In this document: piece by piece, positions 36,950 through 47,849 of the stretch
Position numbering within the stretch: the first letter of the stretch is position 1
Layout of the letters: every line of letters begins with the position of its first letter
Assembly: GCF_008831285.2 (NCBI RefSeq)
Contig: NC_045148.1
Coordinates: forward strand, 6,577,001-6,641,000
Source of the DNA: Nymphaea colorata
Taxonomy: Eukaryota > Streptophyta > Magnoliopsida > Nymphaeales > Nymphaeaceae
Reading direction: 5' to 3'
DNA length: 64,000 nt
Made by a program: the position numbers and the translations under genes
The notes under the pieces: model-generated
What the model saw: only the letters and a program-made list of their open reading frames with translations
The model's database searches: none
Told to the model about the DNA's origin: nothing

Positions 36950-37200
36950 ACCCTCCCACAACAGAGAGGATTGCCCTACCCAATTAGGACTGCCCATTGG
37001 ACCAGGCTATCTCCAAGAGATCAAGGCAGTGTTGGATGAGTTAAAGGATGTGATGCCATAAAAGTAGCATAGAGCTGTCTTTCCACGACGGGCAATAGGC
37101 CATAAGATTGAGTTAGTGGCCACTGCTACAGCCCCCTCATACCATTAGCTATCCAAGCAAAGCTTCCCATTGCACTTGCTAAGCTGCAAGCATTGAAAAG
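36950..37200 (+). pseudogene. Ty3/gypsy pol fragment (pre-RT region)
   Basis: The plus strand encodes LQEIKAVLDELKDVMP, a stop-containing stretch, then RAVFPRRAIGHKIELV at about 37010-37125. This is the segment just before RT in gypsy polyproteins (ELLEEFKDVMP ... R-x-VDHKIEL type). Frames are broken and no RT catalytic motif follows, so it is a short isolated relic. No LTRs were seen. Confidence 0.6.
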
Positions 37201-38224
37201 CCAAATGATGTTTTGCATATTGCTAGCGTTTGCGTATCATTTGATGAGAATATATATTGGCATGGACACACACTCTTTTCCCCAAGGAGTGCTCCTAGAC
37301 TAATCCTTTTTGTTTTCTGGATCTGAAAAAAACATTAATTTTCCTTTTGTTAAAGAGTGGGAATCTTATGATGTGTTGGGAATCTCTTATATGCATGAAA
37401 TGCATCACCTTGCTATCGAAAAATAGACTAGTTTGCCCATGTGCATGAATTATATTGCCCCACTTTTCTATGGAATACATGAAGCAATACCTTTTAAGGA
37501 TGCGTAATTAGCCTGCCCTTTTTAGCATTGACTGTTTGATGAAAAGCATTTCTAGATATGATAGTTTGGGGAGGTAGCACTGTATTCATAAACCCTAGGC
37601 ATAAGCTAATTTGGCATGGAATAATAATAGCTTGATTGGGACCCTTTCTTCTTTTTATAGGCTAGCTGAGTTAGATAGACCCATAATAAGCTTATACCAA
37701 GAGACTTGCCCTTCATAATGAACTCCGTCATCCTAATGGTCTCCTGTCACCTTACCGAGCCAAGTGGATGGGACTATTTGAATTGGATTGGTGTCTATTT
37801 TTTCATTAGCTGATGTAGGGGAGCCACCTGCCACTCACTATTAATTATTTTCTATTACTTTAAAATATTTTAAGGGTTTTTTAAATATAATATATATTTT
37901 TTATATTTGTTAAAATAAATGTAAATACAATTTTGTCCAATTCGTAACCCATGCAATGCTGAACAGCTACTTGATTGAATAGACAAACTGGCCAACTTAT
38001 TTCAAGGGCCGGTTTTTAAGCATTGTGGCAACTTATAAATTCTGGAACTCAACCCTAGCCAAGTAGGAGCTGTTATTAGTAGCTTGATTGGAACTTTGCT
38101 TTCCTCGCACAAGGCAGATATATGCATGGCAACCTAATGAGTTTTGAACGAAAGGGGTAACTAGAAGGTTACTATTAATGTAGCAAAAGTGTTGAAGGAA
38201 ACAAAGTTGGTGTCAGTGATCTCA
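37201..38224. other. Intergenic, unassigned
   Basis: AT-rich sequence between the gypsy relic and the copia 5' LTR. No gene or repeat recognised. It may include further decayed retroelement DNA. Confidence 0.35.
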
Positions 38225-41150
38225 AAAGGGTAGAGATGGACCATTTAGGAAGAAAAACTAGTCCTAATAAGAAATGAAGAGGTCGATCAAGTATCATCCC
38301 ATGATCATAAAAATGAAACAGAAAGCAAGATAAAGATAAGGCTGTGCATGCTATAAATTTTAATCCCATTTTAAGAAATGGTGGTTGTTTCATGGAAACC
38401 TCCGTCCCAATCTAAGTAAGCGAAAAAGTGGATTATCAACAGAAAACTTTTGGTTGAATCACATTAAAATCTAAGCACTAAAAGTATTGTTCTTTATTTT
38501 CTACCATCATGAATTTAATTTTATTCATGTCATCAAGAGCCAAATGGCCTCAAGCTCATCAAACCAAGCGACCTCCTCTTCATGTCTGGTATGCGCACAT
38601 AAGTGTCTCCAAGTTCATCTTCCTTCCTTCAAATTCCCGGCAACCTAAATGGTTACTTTATCTCTATAAAGCTGACTGTATCGATTTCTATGAGAATTGT
38701 AGTTTATACCAATACTACTTACGATCTGTTCAGATATGTCGATGGGTCCAAGGTTCGTTCCCCTACATGTATCAAAGGTGTATTAGATATTAAACCAGAT
38801 TATAATGTTTGGCAAATAGATTACCAATTTTTACTTAGTCGTATTCTAGCACATCTGTTTGAGCTTGTCTACAATCAAATCATTGCACTTTATACTTCTT
38901 ATTATGTTTTGAGTGCACTTAGAGCAGGCCATGTTGCATATTAAATTTCTAAAGCTATGCACTTAAAACATATTTACAAGGCCTTAAGAAGGCACAAATC
39001 ACAATGATGATCATGTGTTTGCATGCAAACATTATTGCTCATCAATTGGCCGTTACTTGCAAGACCATTATTGAAGAAGACCTTGTAATGCAGATCATTG
39101 AAGGACTGCTAGCTGAAAGCCCCGAAGGGGTTGATGCAACAAACGAGGCAGGGCTGCAGGGCTGGTAGGCAGCCTAACTCCATTTCGAATTTTTGAGATG
39201 TCAACATCCTGTGCTACAAAAGGAAGACACGAATATGAAAGTTAAAACATAGTGAAGATGTCACCTCAGAAGTAGGCCTGATACATTGAGGGAATAGGCG
39301 TAAGGGTGGGGGATTTTTCTTCTTCTTGGGTGGTAAGGTGAAATACTCACTCTGCTTACCCTAAAAGGGCCACAGCCGAACACTTGAATTTAATGACTGT
39401 GATTGAAAACAAGGTCTGAATGAATCTCTTTCAATGAATTGCATGACATACGAAAACAAGGATTGAGCCAACCTCCCTCAATGAATTGCATATCATATTG
39501 ATCCAGAACGGATTTAACACGTTGTGCATCTAAAACAAAAGGGAGAAAATAGCTTTCACTAAAAATAACATACAAACCCTAGTAGGAAAAGGTTCTAAGT
39601 CAATTACCAAAGTGAGACATTAGGATTATAATGTAGGACATCAATACATGGAACTTGCATCGATTACAAAATTTGAGAAAGGGCCACTGTTTGAAAATGA
39701 AGAGCTGTCATTTGGAAAATGAAAGCCAAACATATGAAAGAAGAGATTTTGGATATAAAGGCAGGGTTTTAGAGGCAACCACAATAAGGGTGGTGTTGGA
39801 CGAAATAATAACAACATCAACAACTTTAATGGATGTCCTCATGTTTATTATCAGGTATGTGAAAACCCCAATCTTTCAACAGGTCAACTTTACCAACTTC
39901 CTTTTTGGAACCCATCGCTGCCACCCTTAGTGTTCTCTCTCTTATATATGTTTCTCTAGTGCCTATTATGTTTCTTGGAGATTTCTTCTATTAAGTCTGG
40001 TGTGGCAGCAGCAAGAAGATCTTCCAAGAGCTAATTCCTGCTTAGACCTAAGTTGTGTGTGGTCTAAGTTGTGTGTGAGGAGGTCCCCCTTCTTCAGCTT
40101 CGTACATATTCCAGTGTTTGATTCCCTATATTAGATATTTTTATATAATTGTGTGCATACCTAGTTAGCTTTTTGATTTCTTATGCGTATGTAAGGTTCT
40201 TAATTTTTCTAGCATATTTCATGCACTCAATCCATTATTTGAACTTAAACTAGTTTAGTATTTTCGAGTTTAAAATATACTTGTTTTATTTTAAATGCAA
40301 AATAACTGCTGACCTTAACAAGCCATCAATCATTTTAAGTTCACCGAAGATCACTGGTGAGCCCCTTTTGTTTGCAGAGTATAAATTTCCTATTGTTGAT
40401 CTCTTTTAGTTGTTGATAAAGTTTTATTTGTGGTTAGAATATGATTCAATTAATTTTAATAGATCATATTTGACTTCCAGTAGGAGTTTACTGAGATCTA
40501 ATTTTGTTTAGCAAATTAATAAAGTAAATGCAATTTGATTGGTTCTTTAATTCTTAGTTTTATTATTCCTTGAGTTTGACTTGGTCTCCATTTTTTGTGC
40601 AGCTAGTTGGTTATAAATTGATTTTATTTTTTGGTGTATAATTTTCATTATTTTACTGACAAACTTTTAGTTTTTAAACATGTACATCCAAAACCTCGTC
40701 ATAGTCAAAACTTGATAAACTGTGCCCCCAGAAAAATCTGTTGCAATGCCTTTAGTGATGATTTTTTAAAAAAAATCTAAAGGCACAAAGTATTTTATTG
40801 TCAAGGTCAATGCAAAAAATAGCACAATGAGCTCCAGGGAGGCTATCCGATAAGGGAATGATATTAAAGAGACAGAGAGGGTCCAGGAAGACGAGGGCTA
40901 ATAAGGCAAGGGGTCAATTTGCCATGGCCATAAAGACAAAATCAAAAGGAACATAGACATAGGGCTTTGCATGCTATAAATAATAATTCTATGGGAAATT
41001 AAAGATGAGGGTTATGTGTAATGTGAACCTCCCTCACAATTTAAGAGAGAGGAAGAGGATCCTGAAATCACATTGGATCTCGAAACCACATTAAAGTTTG
41101 AGTGCCAAAAGCTTTCTGCGTTCTCAACCATTATGAATTTAATTTCTTCC
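38225..41150 (+). mobile_element. Decayed gag-only Ty1/copia element with two diverged LTRs
   Basis: Putative 5' LTR about 38225-38525 and 3' LTR about 40865-41150, matched by eye. The shared landmarks are a GGCT(G/T)TGCATGCTATAAAT box at 38340 and 40963, and the terminal AT(C/T)ATGAATTTAATTT at 38506 and 41130. The interval from the TATA-like box to ATGAATTT is 163 versus 164 bases. A degenerate primer-binding site (TGTCATCAAGAGCC, compare TGGTATCAGAGC) follows the 5' LTR at about 38527. The interior holds a UBN2-type copia gag relic and a poor zinc-knuckle region near 39790-39920. I see no protease, integrase or RT, so only about 2.3 kb of interior remains. The high LTR divergence means an old insertion. 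Confidence 0.65.
38600..39150 (+). pseudogene. Copia gag (UBN2-like) pseudogene
   Basis: FRYVDGSKVRSPTCIKGV, then DYNVWQIDYQFLLSRILAHL (about 38735-38865), then after frame changes LKTYLQGLKKAQI and HQLAVTCKTIIEEDLVMQII (about 38960-39110). These match the gag region of plant copia elements in order: VDG, W-x-x-D-x-x-L-x-x-W-I, and L-x-x-x-G-x-x-I-x-x-x-DL. Several stops and frame changes make it non-functional. Confidence 0.65.
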
Positions 41151-41231
41151 AGTTAGTTCAAGGGATTGCGTGCATGTATGTATTTATGTGTAAACCCAAC
41201 TCTCAATGCAACAAGGAGTTTACAAAATGAC

Positions 41232-41545
41232 ATTCAATTGGATTCAGATTCAAATATACATAAATATCTCTTTGGATTTGGTTTTAGACCAGATTTAGTT
41301 TTAAATAAATATTCTACATCTAGTGCTCTTATATTTTAAAAATCAGTTGGATTCAATTCAAAATTTGAACTTTGATATGAATGTAGAAGTCTGAATCAGA
41401 TTGGATTCAGATTTTGAAATCAGATTTCGGATTTAGATTCAGATCTGGTTTTTTAATTCGTATTTAAATTCGAATTCAAACTCAAATATGTAAATATCTG
41501 AAAAAGCAGAATGGTATATTCCATTTGAATCCGATCTTTTTACAT
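41232..41545. repeat. AT-rich repeat with imperfect inverted ends (possible MITE)
   Basis: Dense GGATTCAGATTC/AAATTCGAATTC motifs. The left end (GGATTCAGATTCAAATATA) and the reverse complement of the right end (CGGATTCAAATGGAATATA) resemble each other, and the interior is full of short palindromic GATTCAGAT words. No target duplication could be fixed, so classification is uncertain. Confidence 0.35.
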
Positions 41546-41837
41546 TCTACCTATACTAAGCCTTGAAGATGAGAGAAAAAGAAAAAGATGAAGGGAGATT
41601 TAAGATTGATTACGGGACTTAGCAGCTGGAACGAAGCTGGCAGCATCGATGAAAGAAGAGGGAAAGCAGAAAAGACTTAAAGATCAAAAAGGAAGAAAAC
41701 ACTTCAAGAGCTTAACTGGAGTGCATGAGTCTTTTAAGTCGTGTCTGGTGAAAAGGGAAGCGTTGCGTACTTGTCCATCCCGCAACCCAACACGGACTTC
41801 CGGTGGAAATTTAAATTCTGCCCCAACCATCCATCTC

Positions 41838-41845
41838 TATAAATT
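41838..41845 (+). promoter_or_regulatory. TATA box of the 178-aa glycine-rich protein gene
   Basis: CTATAAAT, 73 bases upstream of ATG 41911, in a normal position for a short-leader plant gene. No other ATG lies between the expected start site and 41911. Confidence 0.6.
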
Positions 41846-41910
41846 CTTGCCACACTTCCCTCAATATTCCCTCGCACTCAAAGTGTACGCGCGCAGTTGT
41901 TAGACGAGTG

Positions 41911-42447
41911 ATGAATAAACGCAAGGTAGAAATGGCTTCCAAACTGCTTCTCCTCCTACTATTATTACTTCGCCACGTTGCACTGCATGCCAGTGCAAGG
42001 AAGTTACCCGACAGAGACGACGATGCCTCCTCGTTTCAGGACCAAAAATGGTTCTTCTTCCATCACTATCCAATATATCCCAAGTTCGGTGCAGGCGGCT
42101 TTGGAGGTGGATTTGGCGGTGGCGGTGGCCTAAGTGGTGGTTTTGGTGGTGGTGGTGGTGGCGGTGGTGGAGGCCTAGGTGGTGGTTTTGGAGGTGGTGG
42201 AGGAGGTGGCATGGGTGGCGGTGCTGTCATAGATGGTGGTTTTGGTGGAGGTGGTGGGTTCGGTGGTGGTGGTGGAGGTGGAGGTGGGTTTGGCGGTGGA
42301 GAGGGTTATGGTGGAGGACTTGGACTTGGCGGTGGTGGCCTGGGAGGAGGAGGGGGTGGCGGCTTTGGTGGGGGAGGTGGGTTTAGTGGGTTAGGAGGCG
42401 GATTTGGTGGTGGATCCGGCGGAGGATTTGGAGGTGGAATTCCTTGA
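41911..42447 (+). CDS. Glycine-rich secreted protein, 178 aa
   Basis: An intronless frame from ATG 41911 (a GTG codon precedes it) to TGA. A second in-frame ATG at 41932 (MASKL) would also keep the signal peptide and could be the true start. Residues 1-28 form a signal peptide with a run of nine leucines and a HASA/RK cleavage site. A 30-residue linker follows (KLPDRDDDASSFQDQKW, then FFFHHYPIYPKFGAG) and then a glycine-rich domain of (G)nF and (G)nL units (GGGFGGGGG type) to the end, with a single VIDGG interruption. This is the layout of plant class-I-like cell-wall glycine-rich proteins. It differs from the protein encoded at 31263-32924 in size, orientation, linker and aromatic residues, and lacks cysteines. 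Role inferred from composition and signal peptide. Confidence 0.85.
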   Translation: MNKRKVEMASKLLLLLLLLLRHVALHASARKLPDRDDDASSFQDQKWFFFHHYPIYPKFGAGGFGGGFGGGGGLSGGFGGGGGGGGGGLGGGFGGGGGGGMGGGAVIDGGFGGGGGFGGGGGGGGGFGGGEGYGGGLGLGGGGLGGGGGGGFGGGGGFSGLGGGFGGGSGGGFGGGIP

Positions 42448-44065
42448 GTCTTTTTCTGCAGCTTGTACTTTCTTATATGTGTGGGCGATGTGGTGCGGTT
42501 ATAATAAATATCTTTACAAGGCTGCAGTGTATATTGGTTTTAGAAATGTAAACAATAAAAGTGAATATGGCTTGTGCTTTCTCTTTCTTTCCCTACAGCA
42601 AAATTAAACATGAAAAGAAAATTTAGCCCAAACAAAAGCGAGCAATTCTTTCTAGGACTTCTTCCCTTAAGAGAACATTTATAACAATTTGTGGATAGGG
42701 GACGAAAGGGCCTCGAGTTTCATTCATCTCAGGTAAATCGTTGTTGAGTTGATCTGTTGAGTTACACCCTGATGTCCCACGAACACACAAAGAAGTCTAT
42801 GATCTTTAAAAATGACGCCGTATATATACTTTGATTTTGGAAAAAAAAAATCTTTTTCAAATTACTGCATGAACCTCCAATTAAGTGAATCGGATGGCTC
42901 ATGATAACCAAAATGGCCGGTCCCAACATCTAGCTGATCTCAAACCATGGTTCCCACACCCACCATTTCATCTTTGAAAGGAAGAATCTTTTCCTTTGTT
43001 CTCTCACTTCAAAGATGTTATTTTGTTATGTAGATGGAAGTATAACAGAGGTGTCATTTCGAAAAGCAACCGCAAACCTTGGAGAATGGAGGAAGGTTTT
43101 GACCTTTACTCGGTAATGAGATTAGCCTCCTGCCCACCCCAAAGGAGAGGTTCCCTTGATTTTGTCAACCAAATTTTTACCCATTCAACATTGATAGTTT
43201 TACAAAAACCCACCTATCACGCAAAAAATTACATTTAACTGCATATGGTTTATAATAAATGTCAAGAAGCAGCTTTTCATGATATCTATTTGCTTAGCTA
43301 TGGCTCGTATAGGTTGAACTGTAACATGATGAAGCTAGCTAGTAACCTTATCCTATTTTGCATGTGTTCCTTCACCCTTCTACTGTTTCTTGAAGCCAAA
43401 TATGAAAAAGCATTCTCCGTGGCACATTTCTATATTCACGATCAAGGTTTAACATGAATTGAAGTATTAGTGCCTTTGAACCAAAAGTTTTAGCCATCAC
43501 CACTGTGTTCAAGATGAGTAAAGGGAGAAAAGGGATAAACTCACTCGGGTAATTTAGAATTCTTCTCACATTGTAGTCCTGTATTTCAAGAAATGGACAT
43601 TCACAAAGAAAGGTGCTAGAAGGGCCCTTCAAAGATTCTAGCTCTAGCTGAGGGCTAGGCACTTGGAAAACAGGTTTTCATGCAGAGACAAATGTATCTG
43701 AAGGGGAAGCACTTGAAAAAGTGAAAAATGGAGGGAGAGACTGAGCGACCATTGCTATTAATTTTTTTTTCCTTTACTTGTTCTTGTGTTTTATATAGAG
43801 GTTCTGTTATAGGGTTAGTTTGGCAGCAAGGACATTTTGAGTTTTTCATAATCTGCCCCAAAGATATGAATAGGTTCATAGAACAATACCTACTCCAATC
43901 TTTAGGGTGAATTATTGTTCGATGAACCTATTACAATCTTTATGGCAGTTTTATGAAAAACAAACAAAGTGTCTTTGCTGTCAATCGCTTAAGGGCACAT
44001 TAATTTGGTGGAAACCTGAAAACTCCATTTATGGAGAGCCCCTTTCATGTTATGGGCAGACACAA

Positions 44066-44330
44066 GTGCGTAAGGCTGGGTATTGAGTCAAGTACCCAAC
44101 GGGTACTGGCCCTACTCGGGTTCAAAAGAAGGGCACTGACCGGCCCGATTAAGCTTGGTTCCGTAATTTTATTTATATATTATTTTATATTAATTAGGTC
44201 AAACTTAGGCTCGGGTTTTAAGTGTCGGGCTGAGCACAGGCCAGAGTTTTGGGTATTTGGTCGGCCCGAGTCCTACTCCTTGTCGAGCCAGGGTGGGTAG
44301 GCCGGACACCCAGGCCTGCGGGTGAGAGCT
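44066..44330. mobile_element. GC-rich non-autonomous element, possibly hAT-like
   Basis: A GC-rich island in AT-rich DNA. The left side begins AAGGCTGGGTATTGAG and has TACTCGGGTT. The reverse complement of the right side begins CAGGCCTGGGTGTCCGG and has GGACTCGGGCCG. Repeated CGGGC/GGCCCG words fill the rest. (A/C)AGGC(C)TGGGT ends with CGGGC-rich subterminal repeats are a common layout of plant hAT-type non-autonomous elements. No 8-bp target duplication was found, so the boundaries are approximate. Confidence 0.4.
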
Positions 44331-44950
44331 TCCCTTCTATGACACACTGACCCCAGCAAGACATGTCAAGCCATTTCACGTTTCCCGTGTAACCTCATAA
44401 CAAATAACATGCTTTCTACTTAAAATATTTAATTTACAGGAAACTCTATCCATGTTCAGGGCCTCTACGTATCTACTTTGGACCTGACCAGCATCAGAGA
44501 AAAAATATGCCAAACTTCTTTGTATATGGATGCGAGAAGAAAATGGAAAAGTGTAAAAACTTTTCTCTTTTTTTGTCATTTCTTAGGACTTGCCTATGCA
44601 AAGAGTTCAGATTTTGGCTATTCAGATCCAATACAAGTTGTAGTCGGAGTCGTTTTAGCTTAAATATGACAAAATTAAGTTACTGTCATCCAAACAATAA
44701 CCTGGTTATCCAAAACGAAAACGATGGGGGTTCAGATTAGGAGTAACTTATAAATTGTTGATATTGTTGAACAGTTGAACATCTTGTAGCTTTGGATATA
44801 CATTTATTTGTTATAATTTGTTAATGATTCTTAGATTTAAATAAAATAATTAAAAATCAACTTAAGCACAACTTTTTTCATGAAACCAATGTCTTTCTTG
44901 TAACTTGTAAGCCGTTGATGTATTTCCTAAACACCTAAACGCAAAACTTC

Positions 44951-45238
44951 AGGGAACGTTTGGATGACAATTAAAAAATAATTATGCTTGCAAGATGTCA
45001 TTTCAAATACATTTGGATTATTATGAAAATGGGTTTTTTCGAAATTCATTTTCTGGCAAAACCACCTCATACCATCAAGTTATTCAACAAAAAAAAAAAG
45101 ATTTGGTCTTTGTACCCGAACACACAAACCAGTCTTTCAAAACAAATTAAAAAATCAATTTTTTTTAATAAAACTAGTGTCCATAAAACCTTTTATTATT
45201 AATTTTCTTGAATGTGTCATCCAGATCTTATCTAAATG
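44951..45238. mobile_element. Possible MITE
   Basis: The left end GGGAACGTTTGGATGACA is loosely mirrored at the right by the reverse complement TGAACATTTAGAT, with GGATGACA slightly further in. Flanking TTCA occurs on both sides. The TIRs are imperfect and the assignment is tentative. Confidence 0.3.
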
Positions 45239-45413
45239 TTCAGCGTGCCTTGTAAATTTGTCAAATAGTTGCCGTGTTTATAAATTTCTTTTTCATTTAA
45301 GCAAAACTCGAGCATTAGGATTAATAATCAGACCAACTTATGCTGCAGTAAAAAACTCGTCACTTTCTCGATGCTCCGGTGAAAGGCTACCATGCCACGC
45401 GTTCCCGAGGCTG

Positions 45414-45482
45414 GAAACTTCTCGCAGCAACACTTCCCCTGTCTTCTACCAGGAAGAGAAGCTACGCGAAAGGAGAACCTTC
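45414..45482 (+). promoter_or_regulatory. Heat-shock-element-like sites upstream of the sHSP gene
   Basis: 45414-45426 reads GAAACTTCTCGCA (GAA-nn-TTC-nn-GCA, two perfect HSE units plus one mismatch). 45475-45482 reads GAACCTTC (GAA-nn-TTC). Two close GAA-nn-TTC modules within 160 bases of an sHSP start are consistent with HSF control. The only good TATA-like word (TTTATAAAT at 45277) lies upstream of them, an unusual order, so the real core promoter is not settled. Confidence 0.45.
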
Positions 45483-45573
45483 TATTCTCTCTCTCTCTCG
45501 ATCACTCTGCTTATCTCCTGTACAGTTGAATCCCCTTTTATTTATGCCGTCACATGGTATTCTTTCTCAAAGG

Positions 45574-46268
45574 ATGGCGATGAGTAATCTCTCCCCCGTG
45601 ACGGTAGTCCTTTTGCTGTTGACGGTGGTCCTGCGGCCGCCGCCGGCGGATTCACTCCAGCTTCTGGACCAGTATCAACCCTCCTCAAGCCTTTTGCAGC
45701 GCTCCTTCTTCTCCGACCACTTCTTGGATCCTTTCCACATCTTGGAGCATGTGCCGACAGGACTAGAGCAGGGCATCTCGCCGGCCAGGGTCGACTGGAA
45801 GGAGACGCCTGATTCCCACCTTCTCATTCTGGACGTCCCTGGTAACACTCTCTCCTTAATCTCTCCTACCACCATGATCTTTCTTGTTCTAATTAATGGG
45901 GTGCAACAGGTTTGGGGAAAGAGGATCTGAAGATTGAGGTGGACGAAGACGGGGTGCTTCGGATAAGTGGGGAGAGGAGGAGGGAAGAGGAGCGGAAGGA
46001 CGATCATTGGCACTGCGTGGAGCGCGTTTACGGCAAGTTCTTGAGGTTGTTCCGGCTGCCGGAGAAAGTTGACGTGGATAATATCAAGGCCAAGTTGGAG
46101 GGCGGGGTGCTGACCGTCCATATGTCTAAGCTTCACCCTGCAGCCGTCGACGAGGGTAAGAGCCCGGCGCCGGCGGTCGGCGGCTCGACAGCAGGGGATC
46201 AAAGGCCCGTCACCCAGTTGAATGTCGATGGGGATCAGAGCAAACGGAAGTCGGACGAAGAACTCTAG
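45574..46268 (+). CDS. Endoplasmic-reticulum small heat-shock protein (Hsp20/alpha-crystallin family)
   Basis: ATP-independent chaperone that holds unfolding proteins, here in the ER. Exons 45574-45841 and 45910-46268 are separated by a 68-bp GT-AG intron that splits a glycine codon, giving 208 aa. Residues 1-27 are a signal peptide ([20 protein letters not shown], then RPPPADS). The alpha-crystallin domain spans about residues 70-163, with [20 protein letters not shown] at the start, [14 protein letters not shown] in the middle and [10 protein letters not shown] at the end. The protein ends KSDEEL, a plausible variant of the K/HDEL-type ER retrieval signal. The tail between residues 165 and 208 is long, low-complexity and hydrophilic. 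Upstream in-frame ATGs (45379, 45544) lack signal-peptide character; 45574 is chosen because it gives one directly. GC-rich coding sequence, no lesions. Confidence 0.92.
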
Positions 46269-47849
46269 CGCCGCAGTTCGTGGCTTTGTAATTACTTGTT
46301 TGTGGACCGTAGCTCTAAGTGCTCGTCTGTAAATCTAATAAATAATAGTGCGGTTGAATGGCTGTAGAATGCAGTGGGGTAGTCCAAAACTCCAAATGCC
46401 TGTATGGTACATATTGTTTGGACCTCCAATTACCAAAGTTTTCTTGACAGTTGAATCTTCTGTTTTTTCATATTTGACGTTACGTTTGTGATCGATCGAT
46501 AGCCAAATTACTTGAACACAAAACGTACTTATAGTAGGGGAACCATATTTACAGGGGAGGAAATACATCAAAGATGCTGAAGCTCCTCTCTCTTTTTCCT
46601 GTTACCGATTCTCCTGTCCAGCTGAAGTTCTTCATTCTTCTTTCTTTTGTTTTCTTTGTTCTCGATTCTCCTGTCCTTGAGGTGATCTTAGTGGAGAGCA
46701 TAACATTCATCGATTAGAGTGTCATTCATCCGTCCACTCCTTTGAGTTCATTGTGGAGAGCGGAACACGCACTCATCAATTATAATGTCTTGCATCCGCT
46801 GTTATATAGTTTGGATGACAATCATGGCAAGAAGATCGTGTTCTGTGTCCAAGTTCATATATGGTTTCGAACGAAACTGTTCGTTCGGGAGCACAAAGTG
46901 TTCTATGGCAACCATTTACGGCTCAGGTAGAGAATGCTTGATGAGATGACTTCAAAACATAGACATGACTTTCAGAAGAATGACAAAATTAACGACTGAA
47001 GAGAGAAAACATGATCTGAAAATGAAAAACTGAAAGGGAAACTTTAAAAGCAAAAAGACGATGAGTACCTGAGCACAGTAATGAATACAACTAAAACGGA
47101 AATAAAACAATGAAAATATTTTGGAGATTTGAACCGCATTTACAATGAAGGAGTAGTAGAATTGGCAATGCAGCATGCACATGATTCAAAAACAGAATAC
47201 AAATTGAACATAGACATGCACAAAATATGGTTTTAGCAATAACTCTATTCATGCCATGGTAGAGACCAGAGCTTTGGGGAACATGATAAGGACAATGCCT
47301 ATGGAGTCACCTCAGCCAAATGGACACCATTGATGAGCACAAACACCAGATGCATTGGTGAGCAGGGATTCAACTGCACACGAATTTTTCATCATCCTTT
47401 CATGTTCTCGCAATACGTTGTTTATAATTTTCTTTAGTTGCATTCAAACAGGAAATTACAATATGCTTTGTTTTGACTGCATGATTATGCAAAGTACTAA
47501 TACTCACGTTTCCTTTTCATTAGTTGCCGTATTAGAAGGGGCAGATTAGGTTGGACCTAATGCAACTGTCACATCATGTTATAAGAACAGATTGATGTAT
47601 ATACTGACCTTAAGTCTGCAGTATTGGTCTAGAAATTGTTGTCATACAATAGTCCTAACAACATGACTACACTAATTGATGTCATAATAAAAAAATACAG
47701 ATAAAGAGAATCAAAGATTTTATTACCAAATATGATCATATAAAACATGAAACGTAAGTGTGTTTGACTAGAAGGAATTCATCAAAATCCTTTATTTTAA
47801 AGTGTTTCGAGATACGACCAAACCTTTAGTAAGAGGATCAACATTATTT
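46269..47849. other. Intergenic region after the sHSP gene
   Basis: An AATAAATAA polyadenylation-type word occurs at about 46337-46345. A loosely duplicated GTGGAGAGC ... ATTCATC segment occurs at 46692 and 46753. Otherwise AT-rich with nothing recognisable. The right part may include the LTR of the minus-strand copia relic. Confidence 0.4.

Larger units (their letters stand above)
42448..45573. other. Intergenic region between glycine-rich protein and sHSP genes
   Basis: Polyadenylation-type AATAAA words near 42503 and 42553 fit the end of the glycine-rich gene. No further gene recognised. Two candidate non-autonomous transposons are listed separately. Confidence 0.45.

Noticed and set aside
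42048..42386. Trp/Arg-rich 112-aa frame overlapping the second glycine-rich gene
   Set aside because: A +1 shadow of the GGT/GGC glycine repeats (read as TGG, CGG).
45277..45286. TTTATAAAT as the TATA box of the sHSP gene
   Set aside because: About 290 bases from the start codon and upstream of the heat-shock-element-like sites, the reverse of the normal order. Not enough to call.
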